A stretch of DNA of 64,000 nucleotides from Flavivirga sp. 57AJ16 (GCF_028736925.1 NZ_JAQZAT010000011.1:62001-126000), one strand, 5' to 3'. Counted from the first letter of the stretch, positions 36,387 to 46,878 are shown. Notes: a model not told the origin generated them from the letters alone. Numbers and translations are program-made.

Positions 36387-37961
36387 TTACTTAGCAATAT
36401 TGACTGCTCTGGTCTCTCTAATTACAGTGACTTTAACCTGCCCCGGGTAGGTCATATCTGTTTGTACCTTTTGTGAGATACTGAATGATAAATCTGCAGC
36501 TTTTTGATCATCTACTTTTTCACTTTCTACAATCACCCTTAATTCTCTCCCTGCTTGAATAGCATAAGCCTTCTTAACTCCTGTAAACCCAAAAGCAATA
36601 TCTTCTAGATCTTTTAAACGTTGAATGTAACTATCGAGCACTTGGCGACGGGCTCCTGGGCGCGCTCCAGAAATGGCATCACAAACTTGTATGATCGGTG
36701 CCAATAAAGATTTCATTTCAATTTCATCGTGATGCGCTCCTATAGCGTTACATACATCCGCTTTTTCACCAAATTTTTCGGCCCATTGCATCCCAAGAAT
36801 TGCGTGTGGCGTTTCCATATCCGCTTCTGCATCTGGTACTTTTCCTATATCATGTAATAATCCAGCACGTTTTGCAAGTTTTGGATTAAGCCCTAATTCT
36901 GCCGCCATAACACCACAAAGTTTTGCAACTTCACGTGAGTGCTGTAGCAAGTTTTGCCCATAAGAAGAACGATATTTCATACGCCCCACCATCTTAATAA
37001 GCTCTGGGTTTAAATTATGTATCCCAAGATCAATGACAGTACGTTTTCCTACTTCAATAATTTCTTGTTCAATTTGTTTTTGGGTTTTCTTTACAACCTC
37101 TTCAATACGCGCAGGGTGAATTCTACCATCCGTGACTAATTTGTGCAATGACAAACGTGCAATTTCTCTTCTTACAGAATCAAAACATGATAGTATAATA
37201 GCTTCTGGTGTATCATCAACTATAATCTCAACACCGGTCGCTGCTTCGATAGCACGGATATTTCTACCTTCTCGACCTATAATACGTCCCTTAACATCAT
37301 CCGATTCTATATTGAATACGGAGACACAGTTATCAACAGCCTCTTCTGTGCCTATACGCTGTATAGTATTTATAATTACTTTTTTAGCATCTTGCTCTGC
37401 TGTTAGCTTAGCCTCTTCTAAAGCACTTTGAATATAAGCCATCGCATCATTTTTAGCCTCCCCTTTTAAAGATTCTACTAATTGCTCTTTGGCTTCTTCT
37501 GCGGAAAGACTTGAAATAACCTCTAATTGTTGCACTTGATTTTTATGAAGCTTATCAAGTTCCTCTTGTTTTTTCTCTAGGACATCAAGTCTATGATTAT
37601 AACCTTTTATTTTATTTTCTAAACTTTCATTAAGTTTTTTCCCTTTTGAAAGTTCACTTGATATTTGCGATTCTTTATCACGTGTACGTTTTTCGGCTTC
37701 TGCCATTTTCTTATCCCTTGATAAGATCACCTTTTCATGCTCAGACTTGAGCTCTATAAATTTTTCTTTGGCTTGAAGGATTTTATCTTTTTTAAGTCTT
37801 TCTCCTTCACTTTTAGCCTCTTTAAGTATTAAATCCGCATTTTTCTTTGCTTCTTTTATAAGTTTGGAAGCATTGTTTTTTTCTAGCCTCTTTGTTATTA
37901 TAAAACCTATTATAAGTCCTAAAATAACACCTCCTACTGCATATATAATTAAGTTGTCCAT
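36387..37961 (-). CDS. rny: Ribonuclease Y
   Basis: The 524-aa enzyme has an N-terminal membrane anchor ([19 protein letters not shown]), a long coiled coil (about 30-210), a KH RNA-binding domain ([20 protein letters not shown]) and an HD domain ([18 protein letters not shown]) ending in VNIAK. It starts mRNA decay by endonucleolytic cuts. It is the last gene of the coiled-coil - zapA - 6S-like RNA - rny series on the minus strand. Confidence 0.96.
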   Translation of the reverse strand: MDNLIIYAVGGVILGLIIGFIITKRLEKNNASKLIKEAKKNADLILKEAKSEGERLKKDKILQAKEKFIELKSEHEKVILSRDKKMAEAEKRTRDKESQISSELSKGKKLNESLENKIKGYNHRLDVLEKKQEELDKLHKNQVQQLEVISSLSAEEAKEQLVESLKGEAKNDAMAYIQSALEEAKLTAEQDAKKVIINTIQRIGTEEAVDNCVSVFNIESDDVKGRIIGREGRNIRAIEAATGVEIIVDDTPEAIILSCFDSVRREIARLSLHKLVTDGRIHPARIEEVVKKTQKQIEQEIIEVGKRTVIDLGIHNLNPELIKMVGRMKYRSSYGQNLLQHSREVAKLCGVMAAELGLNPKLAKRAGLLHDIGKVPDAEADMETPHAILGMQWAEKFGEKADVCNAIGAHHDEIEMKSLLAPIIQVCDAISGARPGARRQVLDSYIQRLKDLEDIAFGFTGVKKAYAIQAGRELRVIVESEKVDDQKAADLSFSISQKVQTDMTYPGQVKVTVIRETRAVNIAK

Positions 37962-37985
37962 TGTATTTAGTTAGTTTTTGTATAT

Positions 37986-38175
37986 AAAAAAGCCTACACC
38001 GATATAAAGTTTTGTATAAACCCCTTAAAAACAAGTTTAGGGCTAACAAGCTGATCAAGGATCTGCTCAAGTAACTAAAATAAATCAGTACTAGCAGCAT
38101 GCTTTTACAGCTTAAACTCACCCTTTTTAAAGAATTAACGTTGAGTTTATCAAAAAAAATAACCAATGTAGGCAG
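37986..38175 (-). ncRNA. ssrS: Probable 6S RNA
   Basis: This 190-nt minus-strand stretch between zapA and rny is bounded by a long-range stem, GCCTACATTGG near the 5' end with TCGGTGTAGGC near the 3' end (11 bp with G-U pairs), followed at once by T6. Inside, AAACTCA/TGAGTTT and AAGCTG/CAGCTT pair, giving the extended rod with internal bubble expected of 6S RNA. Size fits, and location next to zapA matches the gene order known from other bacteria. 6S RNA sequesters housekeeping RNA polymerase. Ends are approximate. Frame 37822-38166 here is a shadow. Confidence 0.7.
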
Positions 38176-38203
38176 TAACTTTTTAGTTTATTTTAAAGAA
38201 CGT

Positions 38204-38497
38204 TTAAGAAATCAAATAAGAATGTAATAAATCATTAAGTGCATTTAGCTTTTCTTCTACATGCTCATTTACATTATCTTTATTAATTGAATCCTGTTCT
38301 ACTTGAGATGCAAATTGTAACGCACACATGGCCAATACATCTTGTTTATCCCTAACAGAATAACTTTGCTCAAATTGTTTTATCATCGCTTCAATATTCT
38401 TAGCCGCTTTACGCAATCCTTCTTCTTGACTTGCCTCAATTGTTAAAGGATATACTCTATTAGCTATAGATAGCTTTATTTTAAGCTTTTCTGACAT
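38204..38497 (-). CDS. zapA: Cell division protein ZapA
   Basis: The 97-aa protein has the ZapA form: KLKIKLSIANRVYPLTIEAS with the beta start, EEGLRKAAKNIEAMIKQFEQ and a C-terminal coiled coil (LQFASQVEQDSINKDNVNEH). ZapA crosslinks FtsZ filaments at mid-cell. It follows a coiled-coil gene by 15 bp, and a probable 6S RNA lies downstream. Confidence 0.92.
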   Translation of the reverse strand: MSEKLKIKLSIANRVYPLTIEASQEEGLRKAAKNIEAMIKQFEQSYSVRDKQDVLAMCALQFASQVEQDSINKDNVNEHVEEKLNALNDLLHSYLIS

Positions 38498-38512
38498 TGA
38501 ATTTATCTTACA

Positions 38513-38803
38513 CTAATCTGAGAGCTGAGCAATACAATGGTCTATTTCTCTTATTAGCGCGTTTATTTTAAGCTTAGTTTCTCTTTTATTATCGTCACTA
38601 CCAAGTATTGTATTTGCCAATTTTAGAGCTTCATATTTTTCTTCCCAACTTGCAATATGCAATTTTTGGTTCTGAATTTCTTTCTTTGAAACCTCCAATT
38701 CTTCATTTAATTTGGAATTAGCAAGTTTTAAAAGCTCTAATTTGTGTAATACTTTACTAATTTTGTTTTCTAAAGAATCTACAATATCTTCAATATTACT
38801 CAT
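38513..38803 (-). CDS. Small coiled-coil protein upstream of zapA
   Basis: The 96-aa protein is almost wholly heptad-repeat helix (DSLENKISKVLHKLELLKLA, LNEELEVSKKEIQNQKLHI) and ends in LIREIDHCIAQLSD. A protein like this precedes zapA in many Bacteroidota and may be a ZapB-like partner (inference from position and fold). No enzymatic motif. Confidence 0.8.
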   Translation of the reverse strand: MSNIEDIVDSLENKISKVLHKLELLKLANSKLNEELEVSKKEIQNQKLHIASWEEKYEALKLANTILGSDDNKRETKLKINALIREIDHCIAQLSD

Positions 38804-38992
38804 TTACAAATTTCAATACTTATAACACAAAGTTAACATACCTGTCCATAAATTACAATTGTTTTCCCATAAAATTTCAAAATCTATTGATATGACCCAT
38901 AAATCAAAAGAATGGATTCAACTATGGTCCGATTATTGTTTTATTCTTTGCATATTCATTTCAAATTAATATTTTAGCCATTATACTTTTAT

Positions 38993-40678
38993 ATGCGTTT
39001 TACACTGTCCCTTTTTGTTATATCCTCTTTTTTTTTAAATGCACAAAATAACTACCCTCAAGATTATTTTAATAGTCCTTTAGAAATCCCTTTAATATTG
39101 TCTGGTACGTTTGCCGAATTACGTTCCAATCATTTTCATTCTGGTATTGATATAAAAACACAACAACGCACTGGCTTAAAAGTAAAGGCTTCTGCTAATG
39201 GCTATGTAAGCCGAATAAAAGTTTCCCATTATGGTTACGGTAAAGCATTGTACATAACGCATCCCAATGGTTACACAACCGTTTATGCACATTTACAGAA
39301 ATTCGCTCCAGATATTCAAGCGTATATTAAAAAGCATCAATATGAAAAAGAATCCTATGAGGTTGAGTTATTTCCCAGTGCGGAAACTTTACCCGTAACT
39401 AAGGATAGCCTTATAGCTTATAGTGGAAATTCGGGAGGCTCGGGAGGTCCCCATTTACATTATGAAATTCGTGATAAAATGGAACGTCCCATGAATCCTA
39501 TGCTTTTTGGTATGGATATAAAAGATTCTACAAACCCCATAATAAAATCGGTTTACGCCTATCCTTTGGATGAAAATTCGTTTATAAACAAAGCCAATAC
39601 TAAACAAAAACTACACTTAATTCCACTAAAAAATGGCGATTATACCATAAAGAATATTGAAGCTTATGGACATATTGGTTTTGGTATTGAAACCATAGAC
39701 AGACAGGATCTGGCAGCAAACTCTAATGGCGTATATAATATTCAAACCTTTTTTAATGGTCGAAGAAATTTCGAATTGGATTTTAGAAGCTTTTCATTTG
39801 ATGAGACCAAACATATCAATCAGCTTATAGATTACGAACATTATACCACCAAAAATAAGCGGATTCAAAAATTATTCAAAAAAAACACGCCACTAAGCCT
39901 ATATAAATCCCTAATAAACAATGGTTATTTATTTATACAGGATAGCACGTATTCAGTCTATAAAATTAGGGTTGCCGATTACAAAAACAATGAATCTTGG
40001 GCAACTATAAATATAAAGGGGTCCAAAAGCGGTATTTTAGAATCACAAAAAGCCCCCACAACACCTTATTATATTAAAGCTAACAAGACAACCAATTTAA
40101 AGGAAGGAAAAGTTTCCGTTGATTTTTACAAGGACACTTTTTATAATGATTTTTACTTGAATTTTGAAGTGAAAAACGATACACTTACTTTACATGAAAA
40201 TATTATAGCTGCTAAAAAAAGATTCAATATAACTTACGATATAAGTGCATACACGGATGAAGATAAGTCTAAATTATACATAGCGCGCTTATTGGGCTAT
40301 AAAAAACAACCTGCTTATACATCTACTAAAAGACAAGGAGACCTTTTAATAGCAAGAACAAAAAACCTAGGCACTTTCACGCTGGCTACAGACACCATAA
40401 AACCTACAATTACGCCTATTAATTTTAAAAACGAACAGTGGTTAAGCAACTACCGCTACTTAAAAATTAAAATCGACGATGAGCTGTCTGGAATTTCCAA
40501 CTATAGAGCTACAATAAATGGTAAATGGGTCTTAATGGAGTATGATTATAAAACAAAAACACTCACTCACGATTTTAATGATGGTATGGTCACCGATACA
40601 AAGAACAATTTAAAAATAATAGTTACCGATAATGTAGGAAATAATGCTACTTTTGAAACGTTATTTTACCGAAAATAA
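38993..40678 (+). CDS. M23 family metallopeptidase
   Basis: The 561-aa protein has a signal peptide (FTLSLFVISSFFLNAQ). Its LytM/M23 domain contains HFHSGIDIKTQQRTGLKVKA (first His and Asp ligands), YGKALYITHPNGYTTVYAHL, and GGPHLHYEIRD (HxH). The large C-terminal part (about 200-561) is beta-rich with no motif I recognise. Such enzymes cut cross-links in peptidoglycan or scaffold other hydrolases. The TonB receptor gene follows after 13 bp, likely the same operon. Confidence 0.88.
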   Translation: MRFTLSLFVISSFFLNAQNNYPQDYFNSPLEIPLILSGTFAELRSNHFHSGIDIKTQQRTGLKVKASANGYVSRIKVSHYGYGKALYITHPNGYTTVYAHLQKFAPDIQAYIKKHQYEKESYEVELFPSAETLPVTKDSLIAYSGNSGGSGGPHLHYEIRDKMERPMNPMLFGMDIKDSTNPIIKSVYAYPLDENSFINKANTKQKLHLIPLKNGDYTIKNIEAYGHIGFGIETIDRQDLAANSNGVYNIQTFFNGRRNFELDFRSFSFDETKHINQLIDYEHYTTKNKRIQKLFKKNTPLSLYKSLINNGYLFIQDSTYSVYKIRVADYKNNESWATINIKGSKSGILESQKAPTTPYYIKANKTTNLKEGKVSVDFYKDTFYNDFYLNFEVKNDTLTLHENIIAAKKRFNITYDISAYTDEDKSKLYIARLLGYKKQPAYTSTKRQGDLLIARTKNLGTFTLATDTIKPTITPINFKNEQWLSNYRYLKIKIDDELSGISNYRATINGKWVLMEYDYKTKTLTHDFNDGMVTDTKNNLKIIVTDNVGNNATFETLFYRK

Positions 40679-40691
40679 ACTTTAAACTCTA

Positions 40692-43172
40692 TTGAAAGCA
40701 AAACCAGCACTAATCTCTTTTTTATTTTTTTTCTTAATCACAATTAGTTATTCGCAAACGGCAACGATTAAAGGCGTGATATTAGATGAAAACAATCAAC
40801 CTATTGAAAAAGTAAATATTACTGCTGGAACGAGTGGTACCATAACTAACTCTAATGGTTTTTACATTTTTAAAATCAAAGCAAACCAAGACGTTATTAT
40901 CGAATTCACGCATCTTTCCCATAAAAAAATCGTGAGTACCTTTCATTTAAAAAACGGAGAAGAATACGAGTTCAATCCTGTAATGAGCACCTCTATTGAA
41001 CAAATAGCGACTGTTATTGTAACAAATAACAGACACAAGGAAGTTGAAGGTATTGTTACTTTAAAGCCAGAAACCATTAGAAAAATTCCCGGAGCTAATG
41101 CGGGAGTAGAGAATTTATTGTTAACCCTTCCTGGAGTTAGTAACAACAATGAGTTAAGTACACAGTACTCGGTACGTGGCGGTAATTACGACGAAAACTT
41201 AGTGTATGTTAACGACATAGAAGTTTACCGTCCCTTTTTAGTGCGTTCAGGACAACAAGAAGGCTTGAGCTTTGTAAATACGGATTTGGTACAAAACGTC
41301 GATTTCTCTGCTGGTGGATTTCAGGCCAAATACGGGGACAAGCTTTCTTCTGTACTTGATATTACGTACAAAACACCCTATCAATTAGAAGTAAATGCAG
41401 ATTTAAGTTTATTAGGAGGTAGCCTTTCTATTGAAAATATAAGTAAGGATTCAAAATTTACCGGCATTGCAGGCATTCGTTATCGCGATAATAGTTTGTT
41501 GGTAAACGCCAAAGAAACCGAAACTAATTTTAATCCTGCTTTTGCAGATGCTCAAGCATATTTTACTTATAAGTTTTCTAACAAATTTCATTTAAGTTTT
41601 TTAGGAAATATTTCAATGAACAGATACAATTATGAGCCACAAACAAGGCAAACCAATTTTGGAACCCTAAGCGATCCCATGGCTCTATTAGTATTTTATG
41701 AAGGGCAGGAAAAAGATCGCTACCAAACTTATTTTGGCGCTTTTAAAGGGACTTATTTTGTAAATGACCATTTAAACCTTAAGTTAATTGCCTCTACCTA
41801 TCACACCACTGAAGAAGAGTATTTTGATATTTTGGCCCAATATAGATTAGGAGAAGTAAACACAAATATCGGAGACGAAAATCTAGGCGAAGTAGAATTT
41901 AGCCAGGGCATTGGTAGTCAGCTTAATCATGGACGGAATGATTTAGATGCCCTTATAACAACTATAGAACACAAGGGCCGTTTTAATATTAATGATAATC
42001 ATATCGAATGGTCTGTAAAATATACAAATGAGGATATTCGTGATCGTTTAATTGAATGGGAAATTATCGATTCTGCAGGGTTCTCAATTAGGCCCCCAAA
42101 AACACTGCCTACAAACGAACAACCATACATCCCTTATAATGGTCCACTGGAAGCATTTCAAAATGTAAGAGCAACCAATAACACACAGATAAATAGGTTA
42201 CAGGCTTACGCCCAATGGAGCAAACGCTCTAAAATAGGAACCAGTGACGTTTGGTACAATGCAGGGGTTAGAATGCACAACTGGAATGTTAAGGATGATG
42301 CTTCGTCTACGCTCAGCACAGGTTCAAAAACGTCACAAACCGTGTTTAGTCCGAGGGTACAATTTGCTATCAAACCAGATTGGGAAAAGGATATGCTTTT
42401 TAGAATAGCGACCGGTTTGTATTATCAACCCCCTTTTTATAGAGAACTTCGTGATGCTAATGGCGCCGTACAACCTCATGTAAAAGCACAACAATCATTT
42501 CATTTAGTATTAGGTAACGATTATAGTTTTAAAATGTGGGACAGACCTTTCAAACTAACCACAGAAGTATATTATAAAAATTTGACAGATGTAAACCCAT
42601 ATACTTTAGAAAATGTACGTATCCGCTACAGGGCAAATAACAATGCCAAAGCGTATGCTTATGGATTAGATATGCGATTAAACGGTGAGTTTGTGCCAGG
42701 TACCGAATCGTGGTTTAGCTTTGGATATTTAAAAACCGAAGAGAATATAAATAATAGAGGTTATATATCCAGACCAACAGACCAACGTTTAAAATTTGCT
42801 GCCTTATTTCAAGACTATGTACCGAATGTACCAAGCATGAAAATGTATTTAAATTTGGTTTATAATACCGGGTTACCCGGAGGATCTCCCAGTTATGCAG
42901 ATCCTTATGAATACCAAAACAGATTACCAGCATATAAGCGTGCCGATTTAGGTTTACAATTTGTACTTGTTGATGCAAAAAAGCAGTTTACCAATGGTTG
43001 GAAAAAGCCTTTTAAAGAACTTTCTTTTGGGTTTGAAATTTTCAACATATTCGATGTTCAAAACGCCATTACCAATACCTGGGTAAGAGATGTATATAGT
43101 AAGCGGCAATACGCCATACCAAATTATTTAACACCTAGGGTTTTTAATGTGAGAACCACTATGAAGTTTTAA
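40692..43172 (+). CDS. TonB-dependent outer-membrane receptor
   Basis: The 826-aa protein starts at TTG (40692; the signal peptide ALISFLFFFLITISYSQ supports this start). Then comes a carboxypeptidase-D-like regulatory domain (ATIKGVILDENNQPIEKVNI), a plug (IPGANAGVENLLLTLPGVSN, YSVRGGNYDENLVYVNDIEV) and a C-terminal barrel ending NVRTTMKF. It imports an unknown ligand. The regulatory extension is typical of Bacteroidota; no SusD-type partner is next to it, so this is not a polysaccharide utilisation locus. Confidence 0.92.
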   Translation: MKAKPALISFLFFFLITISYSQTATIKGVILDENNQPIEKVNITAGTSGTITNSNGFYIFKIKANQDVIIEFTHLSHKKIVSTFHLKNGEEYEFNPVMSTSIEQIATVIVTNNRHKEVEGIVTLKPETIRKIPGANAGVENLLLTLPGVSNNNELSTQYSVRGGNYDENLVYVNDIEVYRPFLVRSGQQEGLSFVNTDLVQNVDFSAGGFQAKYGDKLSSVLDITYKTPYQLEVNADLSLLGGSLSIENISKDSKFTGIAGIRYRDNSLLVNAKETETNFNPAFADAQAYFTYKFSNKFHLSFLGNISMNRYNYEPQTRQTNFGTLSDPMALLVFYEGQEKDRYQTYFGAFKGTYFVNDHLNLKLIASTYHTTEEEYFDILAQYRLGEVNTNIGDENLGEVEFSQGIGSQLNHGRNDLDALITTIEHKGRFNINDNHIEWSVKYTNEDIRDRLIEWEIIDSAGFSIRPPKTLPTNEQPYIPYNGPLEAFQNVRATNNTQINRLQAYAQWSKRSKIGTSDVWYNAGVRMHNWNVKDDASSTLSTGSKTSQTVFSPRVQFAIKPDWEKDMLFRIATGLYYQPPFYRELRDANGAVQPHVKAQQSFHLVLGNDYSFKMWDRPFKLTTEVYYKNLTDVNPYTLENVRIRYRANNNAKAYAYGLDMRLNGEFVPGTESWFSFGYLKTEENINNRGYISRPTDQRLKFAALFQDYVPNVPSMKMYLNLVYNTGLPGGSPSYADPYEYQNRLPAYKRADLGLQFVLVDAKKQFTNGWKKPFKELSFGFEIFNIFDVQNAITNTWVRDVYSKRQYAIPNYLTPRVFNVRTTMKF

Positions 43173-43259
43173 GTTTCATTAAAAACCATAGCAGCTACCC
43201 TCTGGGCACAAATATTAACAGCTGAAATGAAATAAATGATGCCTGAAAGGCACTAAGTA

Positions 43260-44009
43260 TTATCTTGCTTTATGGGTTCTTGCTATCACATATCTTATAT
43301 CGTAAACTTCTGCAGCAGCATCCGATACAATTTTAACTGTTCCGCCATTTGTTTCCCATGTATCTAACGTATAAGCATTAAAAGAACTCAAATAATAATG
43401 CTCTACGCCATTACCTTTTGACATTATAAAGTCTCTTATATATATTTCTCCTACTGCCCCTCCAATATCTATTGCTATAGTTAATTTCGTTATCGAACCA
43501 GTCGTTGGTTTAGCTTTAAATTCTATCACTATATTTATACCATCCCCATTTCTTCCTGTTATTGTAGAATTAGTAGAATTATAAAACTCTGTTACATCTG
43601 TTGGTTTTTGACTATCTCTTATAGTATTTGCATCATTTGGTAAAGTTATTTTGTTAGAACCTGTTAGGGACAAAGGACTAGCAGAAGTGTAAGTCCCATC
43701 CACATAATCAGCCCACCCCGTATAATCACTAATGCTATTTTCAGAAATAAGTCTCACCCAATCCACACCATCATAATAATAAAAGGCATATTCATCAATA
43801 TCAAAAACAACTAAACCCTCAGCTGGCGAAGCTATGGCAACTCGTTGTACGGTAGTCATCCTAGGAGTCAACATACCACGGGTCGTAGAAGTGATATCTA
43901 AAATAGCCGAAGCATCTGGGTTTGTATTGCCTATACCAACTTGAGAATAAACGTTTGTTTGTAAAATAAATAATAAAGAAAGCAGGAAAATAATTTTATA
44001 ACAGTTCAT
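43260..44009 (-). CDS. Exported surface protein, 'VGIGNTNPDASAILDI' type
   Basis: The 249-aa protein has a signal peptide (YKIIFLLSLLFILQTNVYSQ) followed by VGIGNTNPDASAILDI and RGMLTPRMTTVQRVAI, the N-terminal module common in flavobacterial surface and fibre-like proteins, then FYYYDGVDWVRL. The rest is beta-rich without known motifs. No T9SS C-terminal domain is visible. Function unknown. Confidence 0.75.
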   Translation of the reverse strand: MNCYKIIFLLSLLFILQTNVYSQVGIGNTNPDASAILDITSTTRGMLTPRMTTVQRVAIASPAEGLVVFDIDEYAFYYYDGVDWVRLISENSISDYTGWADYVDGTYTSASPLSLTGSNKITLPNDANTIRDSQKPTDVTEFYNSTNSTITGRNGDGINIVIEFKAKPTTGSITKLTIAIDIGGAVGEIYIRDFIMSKGNGVEHYYLSSFNAYTLDTWETNGGTVKIVSDAAAEVYDIRYVIARTHKAR

Positions 44010-44090
44010 AGTATTTTTTGGGCATTAATAAAGTAAGGAACTTTCTATACCAATATAATAAAAAATACTACATTAAAAAAATATATTCAA

Positions 44091-45236
44091 TTAACCCAGG
44101 GCAAACTCTTTTAAAACATTTATTACATAATCCACTTCCTCCTTAGTATTATATATACTAAACGAAAAACGAATGGAAGGTTTCTGCAAATCGGCATCAC
44201 TTAAAATTTCGGTCAGAACATGTGAATTTTGGGAACTACCACTTTGACAAGCACTCCCTTTAGAACATGCTATGCCTTTTAAATCCAATTGAAATAATAA
44301 CATGGCCGCTTTTTGGGGTGGTATAGGCAAACAAATATTAACAAGTGTGCAGGTACTCCTATCCATATCTCCAGACTCGCCATTAAATGTTGCACCTGGA
44401 ATCTCCTTTAATACCTTATTTGTAAAATAGTATTTCAGTTTTTTAACATGATCTGCTTCTTTATCCATATTATCACAGGCATATTTTAACGCTTCTTCCA
44501 TACCTACAATATTATGGACACTTTCGGTTCCTGCTCTAAGTCCTCGCTCCTGTTCTCCTCCAAAAATCAATGGCTGCAAACCAGAGTTCTTTCTAATAAA
44601 AGCAAATCCTACCCCTTTTGGCCCATGAAACTTATGGGCACTTGCTGCTAAAAAATCTATTTGTAATGCTTGTAAATCTATTTTATAATGCCCCACAGAT
44701 TGCACAGCGTCGCTATGAAATAAGGCATTATTGGTCTTACATAAATAGGCAACACGCTCCATATCCAATAGGTTACCTATTTCGTTATTGATATGCATCA
44801 AACTAACCAGTGTTTTACTTTCTGTTTGTAACAAAGTTTCCAAATGCAAATAATCAATATGGCCATTCGTTTCTAGATTAACATAACTAACCGATATACC
44901 ATACTCAATTTCGAGCTGCTGTACGGTATGCAAAACCGCATGATGTTCAATTTTCGTAGTAACAATATGCTTGATTCCTAAATCCCTAACAGCGCTTCTC
45001 AAGACTAAATTATCTGCTTCTGTTCCTCCAGAAGTAAAGACGATTTCTCCTGCAGATGCATTTAAATAATTCGCAATGGTTTTTCTTGATTGTTCTATTA
45101 AGGACTTAGAAGATCTTCCAAAACTATGTGATGATGAAGCATTCCCATAGTTTCCCCTCATAACTTCGGTCATAGAAGTGACCACCTCATCTCTTATTTG
45201 AGTGGTCGCAGCATTATCAAAATATACATGCTTCAT
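44091..45236 (-). CDS. Cysteine desulfurase (NifS/IscS family)
   Basis: The 381-aa protein has the PLP lysine Lys202 in SAHKFHGPKGVGF, the His loop KIEHHAVLHT, and the catalytic-Cys loop CSKGSACQSGS. It is of the group I type. It provides sulfur from cysteine for Fe-S clusters or tRNA thiolation. It is not beside other suf/isc genes, so a tRNA-thiolation or accessory role is possible. Confidence 0.92.
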   Translation of the reverse strand: MKHVYFDNAATTQIRDEVVTSMTEVMRGNYGNASSSHSFGRSSKSLIEQSRKTIANYLNASAGEIVFTSGGTEADNLVLRSAVRDLGIKHIVTTKIEHHAVLHTVQQLEIEYGISVSYVNLETNGHIDYLHLETLLQTESKTLVSLMHINNEIGNLLDMERVAYLCKTNNALFHSDAVQSVGHYKIDLQALQIDFLAASAHKFHGPKGVGFAFIRKNSGLQPLIFGGEQERGLRAGTESVHNIVGMEEALKYACDNMDKEADHVKKLKYYFTNKVLKEIPGATFNGESGDMDRSTCTLVNICLPIPPQKAAMLLFQLDLKGIACSKGSACQSGSSQNSHVLTEILSDADLQKPSIRFSFSIYNTKEEVDYVINVLKEFALG

Positions 45237-45364
45237 AAATTAAAGATATTTTATTAGTTCAAGGATCCCATAACAAAATCAGTTAATCAAGTAAACTTTC
45301 AAGGTTCAAAAATACTTGAAATAAAATTATTATCAATAAGCTGCGTTATAAATAACAATTCGTT

Positions 45365-45372
45365 TATTTTTG
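45365..45372 (+). promoter_or_regulatory. Putative -7 box before the Asp-rich lipoprotein gene
   Basis: TATTTTTG matches TAnnTTTG, 19 bp before the ATG at 45391. No -33 box is evident. Confidence 0.35.
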
Positions 45373-45390
45373 TCCTAAAATCCAAAATCA

Positions 45391-46314
45391 ATGCGTAAAT
45401 TATTTTTAGTTTTAATATCTATATGCCTATTAAATGTATACTCTTGCGACGATGGTGATGTCATTACTGTTGAATTGGACTTTGGTGAAACTTTTATAGC
45501 TTGTGGAGAGACAGATTTAGTATTTTATAAAACTAAAGATGATCCGTCTGAATCTTTATCCTTAAAAGTGACCGGGCTTACTATTGATCAAATTCTTGAG
45601 GTCGATGAAGACACTAAAACTTATGAAGAAGAAATCGATCTAAGTAGCGCCAATCCATTTAATTATAGGACTTATAGCAACACTAATTTACCGTCTAGCG
45701 GTTTGTTTTGTAGTGATATTCCACTTTCCGATATAGTAATTACCCAGGATATTGAAAGTACTAGCGGGAATGCTTTAATTAAAACGACCTTAACTGAAGA
45801 TGACAATGATGGCATTCCAGCCGAATTAGAGGATATAAATGGTAATGGTAATCTAGAAGATGATGATACAGATGGCGATACCATACCTAATTATATTGAT
45901 GCGGACGATGATGGAGATAATATTTTAACAAAAGATGAAGCTCCAGACCCAAATGAAGATGGCAATTTAAGTGATGCGCAAGACACCGATGGAGATGGGA
46001 CACCAGATTATTTAGACAGGGACGACGATGGTGATGGCGTTGATACCCGTGATGAGGAAAACGATTCTCAAGACAAAAATCCTGCCAACGATATTACCAA
46101 TGGCGATGTAGGTGCCGATTATTTAAATCCAGATGTGGCTACTACAGTAGCAGCTACAGAATATAGGGATCATAATATCTCGCAAACATATACAGTGACA
46201 CTTACTATTTCCAATTTTGATCTAAAACTAATATCTTTAGATGTATTTGATTTTGGAATATTACAAGATTCCAGGTTGTTAAAAACAAGAAAAGGAGCGC
46301 CTGTCTTTAATTAG
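45391..46314 (+). CDS. Asp-rich calcium-binding-repeat lipoprotein
   Basis: The 307-aa protein has a lipoprotein signal (LFLVLISICLLNVYSC, lipobox Cys about residue 19). Residues about 135-235 contain thrombospondin type-3-like calcium repeats (DDNDGIPAELEDINGNG, DDDTDGDTIPNYIDADDDGD, DTDGDGTPDYLDRDDDGDGV). Such repeats fold around Ca2+ and are frequent on flavobacterial surface proteins. Its last 8 bp overlap the convergent Smr gene. Confidence 0.82.
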   Translation: MRKLFLVLISICLLNVYSCDDGDVITVELDFGETFIACGETDLVFYKTKDDPSESLSLKVTGLTIDQILEVDEDTKTYEEEIDLSSANPFNYRTYSNTNLPSSGLFCSDIPLSDIVITQDIESTSGNALIKTTLTEDDNDGIPAELEDINGNGNLEDDDTDGDTIPNYIDADDDGDNILTKDEAPDPNEDGNLSDAQDTDGDGTPDYLDRDDDGDGVDTRDEENDSQDKNPANDITNGDVGADYLNPDVATTVAATEYRDHNISQTYTVTLTISNFDLKLISLDVFDFGILQDSRLLKTRKGAPVFN

Positions 46315-46876
46315 TATGAGGTGCTGCATTCTGATAAATATATACTTCTGTAGCTCCTAATCCATATTTCTGGTAATTGGCTTCGTAGAATTTCACATTA
46401 TCATAGCGTCCAAATAAATATTCCAATTCCACTTTTAAAACACCTTCTCCAACACCGTGAATAAACACCAGTTTTTGAATACGCTTGGCTATGGCAAAAT
46501 CCAGTTGACGCCTAGCGGTATCTAATTGCAGGGTCAATATATCGTATTTGGACATCCCCTTTGGGGATCGAACTAATTGATTGATATGCAGATCAACCTC
46601 CATAGTAGGCTCATACCTATCTTTTGACTTTGTTTTAATCTGCTTCCTTTTTGTGGGCTGTTCTTTTTCTGAAACAATATTGCCAATAGTTGTTTGTGAA
46701 AACAATTCCTTAGTAAGTGTATTACTTTCTTTATTTACAACGAGTTCATCACTTTGAAAATCCAATAAAAAACCATCTGTTGTTTCAATAGAAATAGTAT
46801 GTCCCGAAATTTGTTTTATGACTCCGGACAAATCTTCATCTATAACCAGAACAAAATCACCTATTTTAAAAGACAT
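46307..46876 (-). CDS. Smr-domain protein with N-terminal SH3-like domain (DUF2027 type)
   Basis: The 189-aa protein has a KOW/SH3-like start (MSFKIGDFVLVIDEDLSGVI) and a C-terminal Smr domain (about 95-185: VDLHINQLV, FAIAKRIQKLVFIHGVGEGV, HGxG). The Smr domain is a nuclease or nucleic-acid-binding module. It overlaps the lipoprotein gene tail to tail and is 2 bp from the small gene 46879-47070, forming a pair on the minus strand. Confidence 0.85.
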   Translation of the reverse strand: MSFKIGDFVLVIDEDLSGVIKQISGHTISIETTDGFLLDFQSDELVVNKESNTLTKELFSQTTIGNIVSEKEQPTKRKQIKTKSKDRYEPTMEVDLHINQLVRSPKGMSKYDILTLQLDTARRQLDFAIAKRIQKLVFIHGVGEGVLKVELEYLFGRYDNVKFYEANYQKYGLGATEVYIYQNAAPHTN

Positions 46877-46878
46877 AG

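Noticed and set aside
37822-38166. 114-residue minus-strand frame
   Set aside because: It overlaps the rny start in another frame and the probable 6S RNA.
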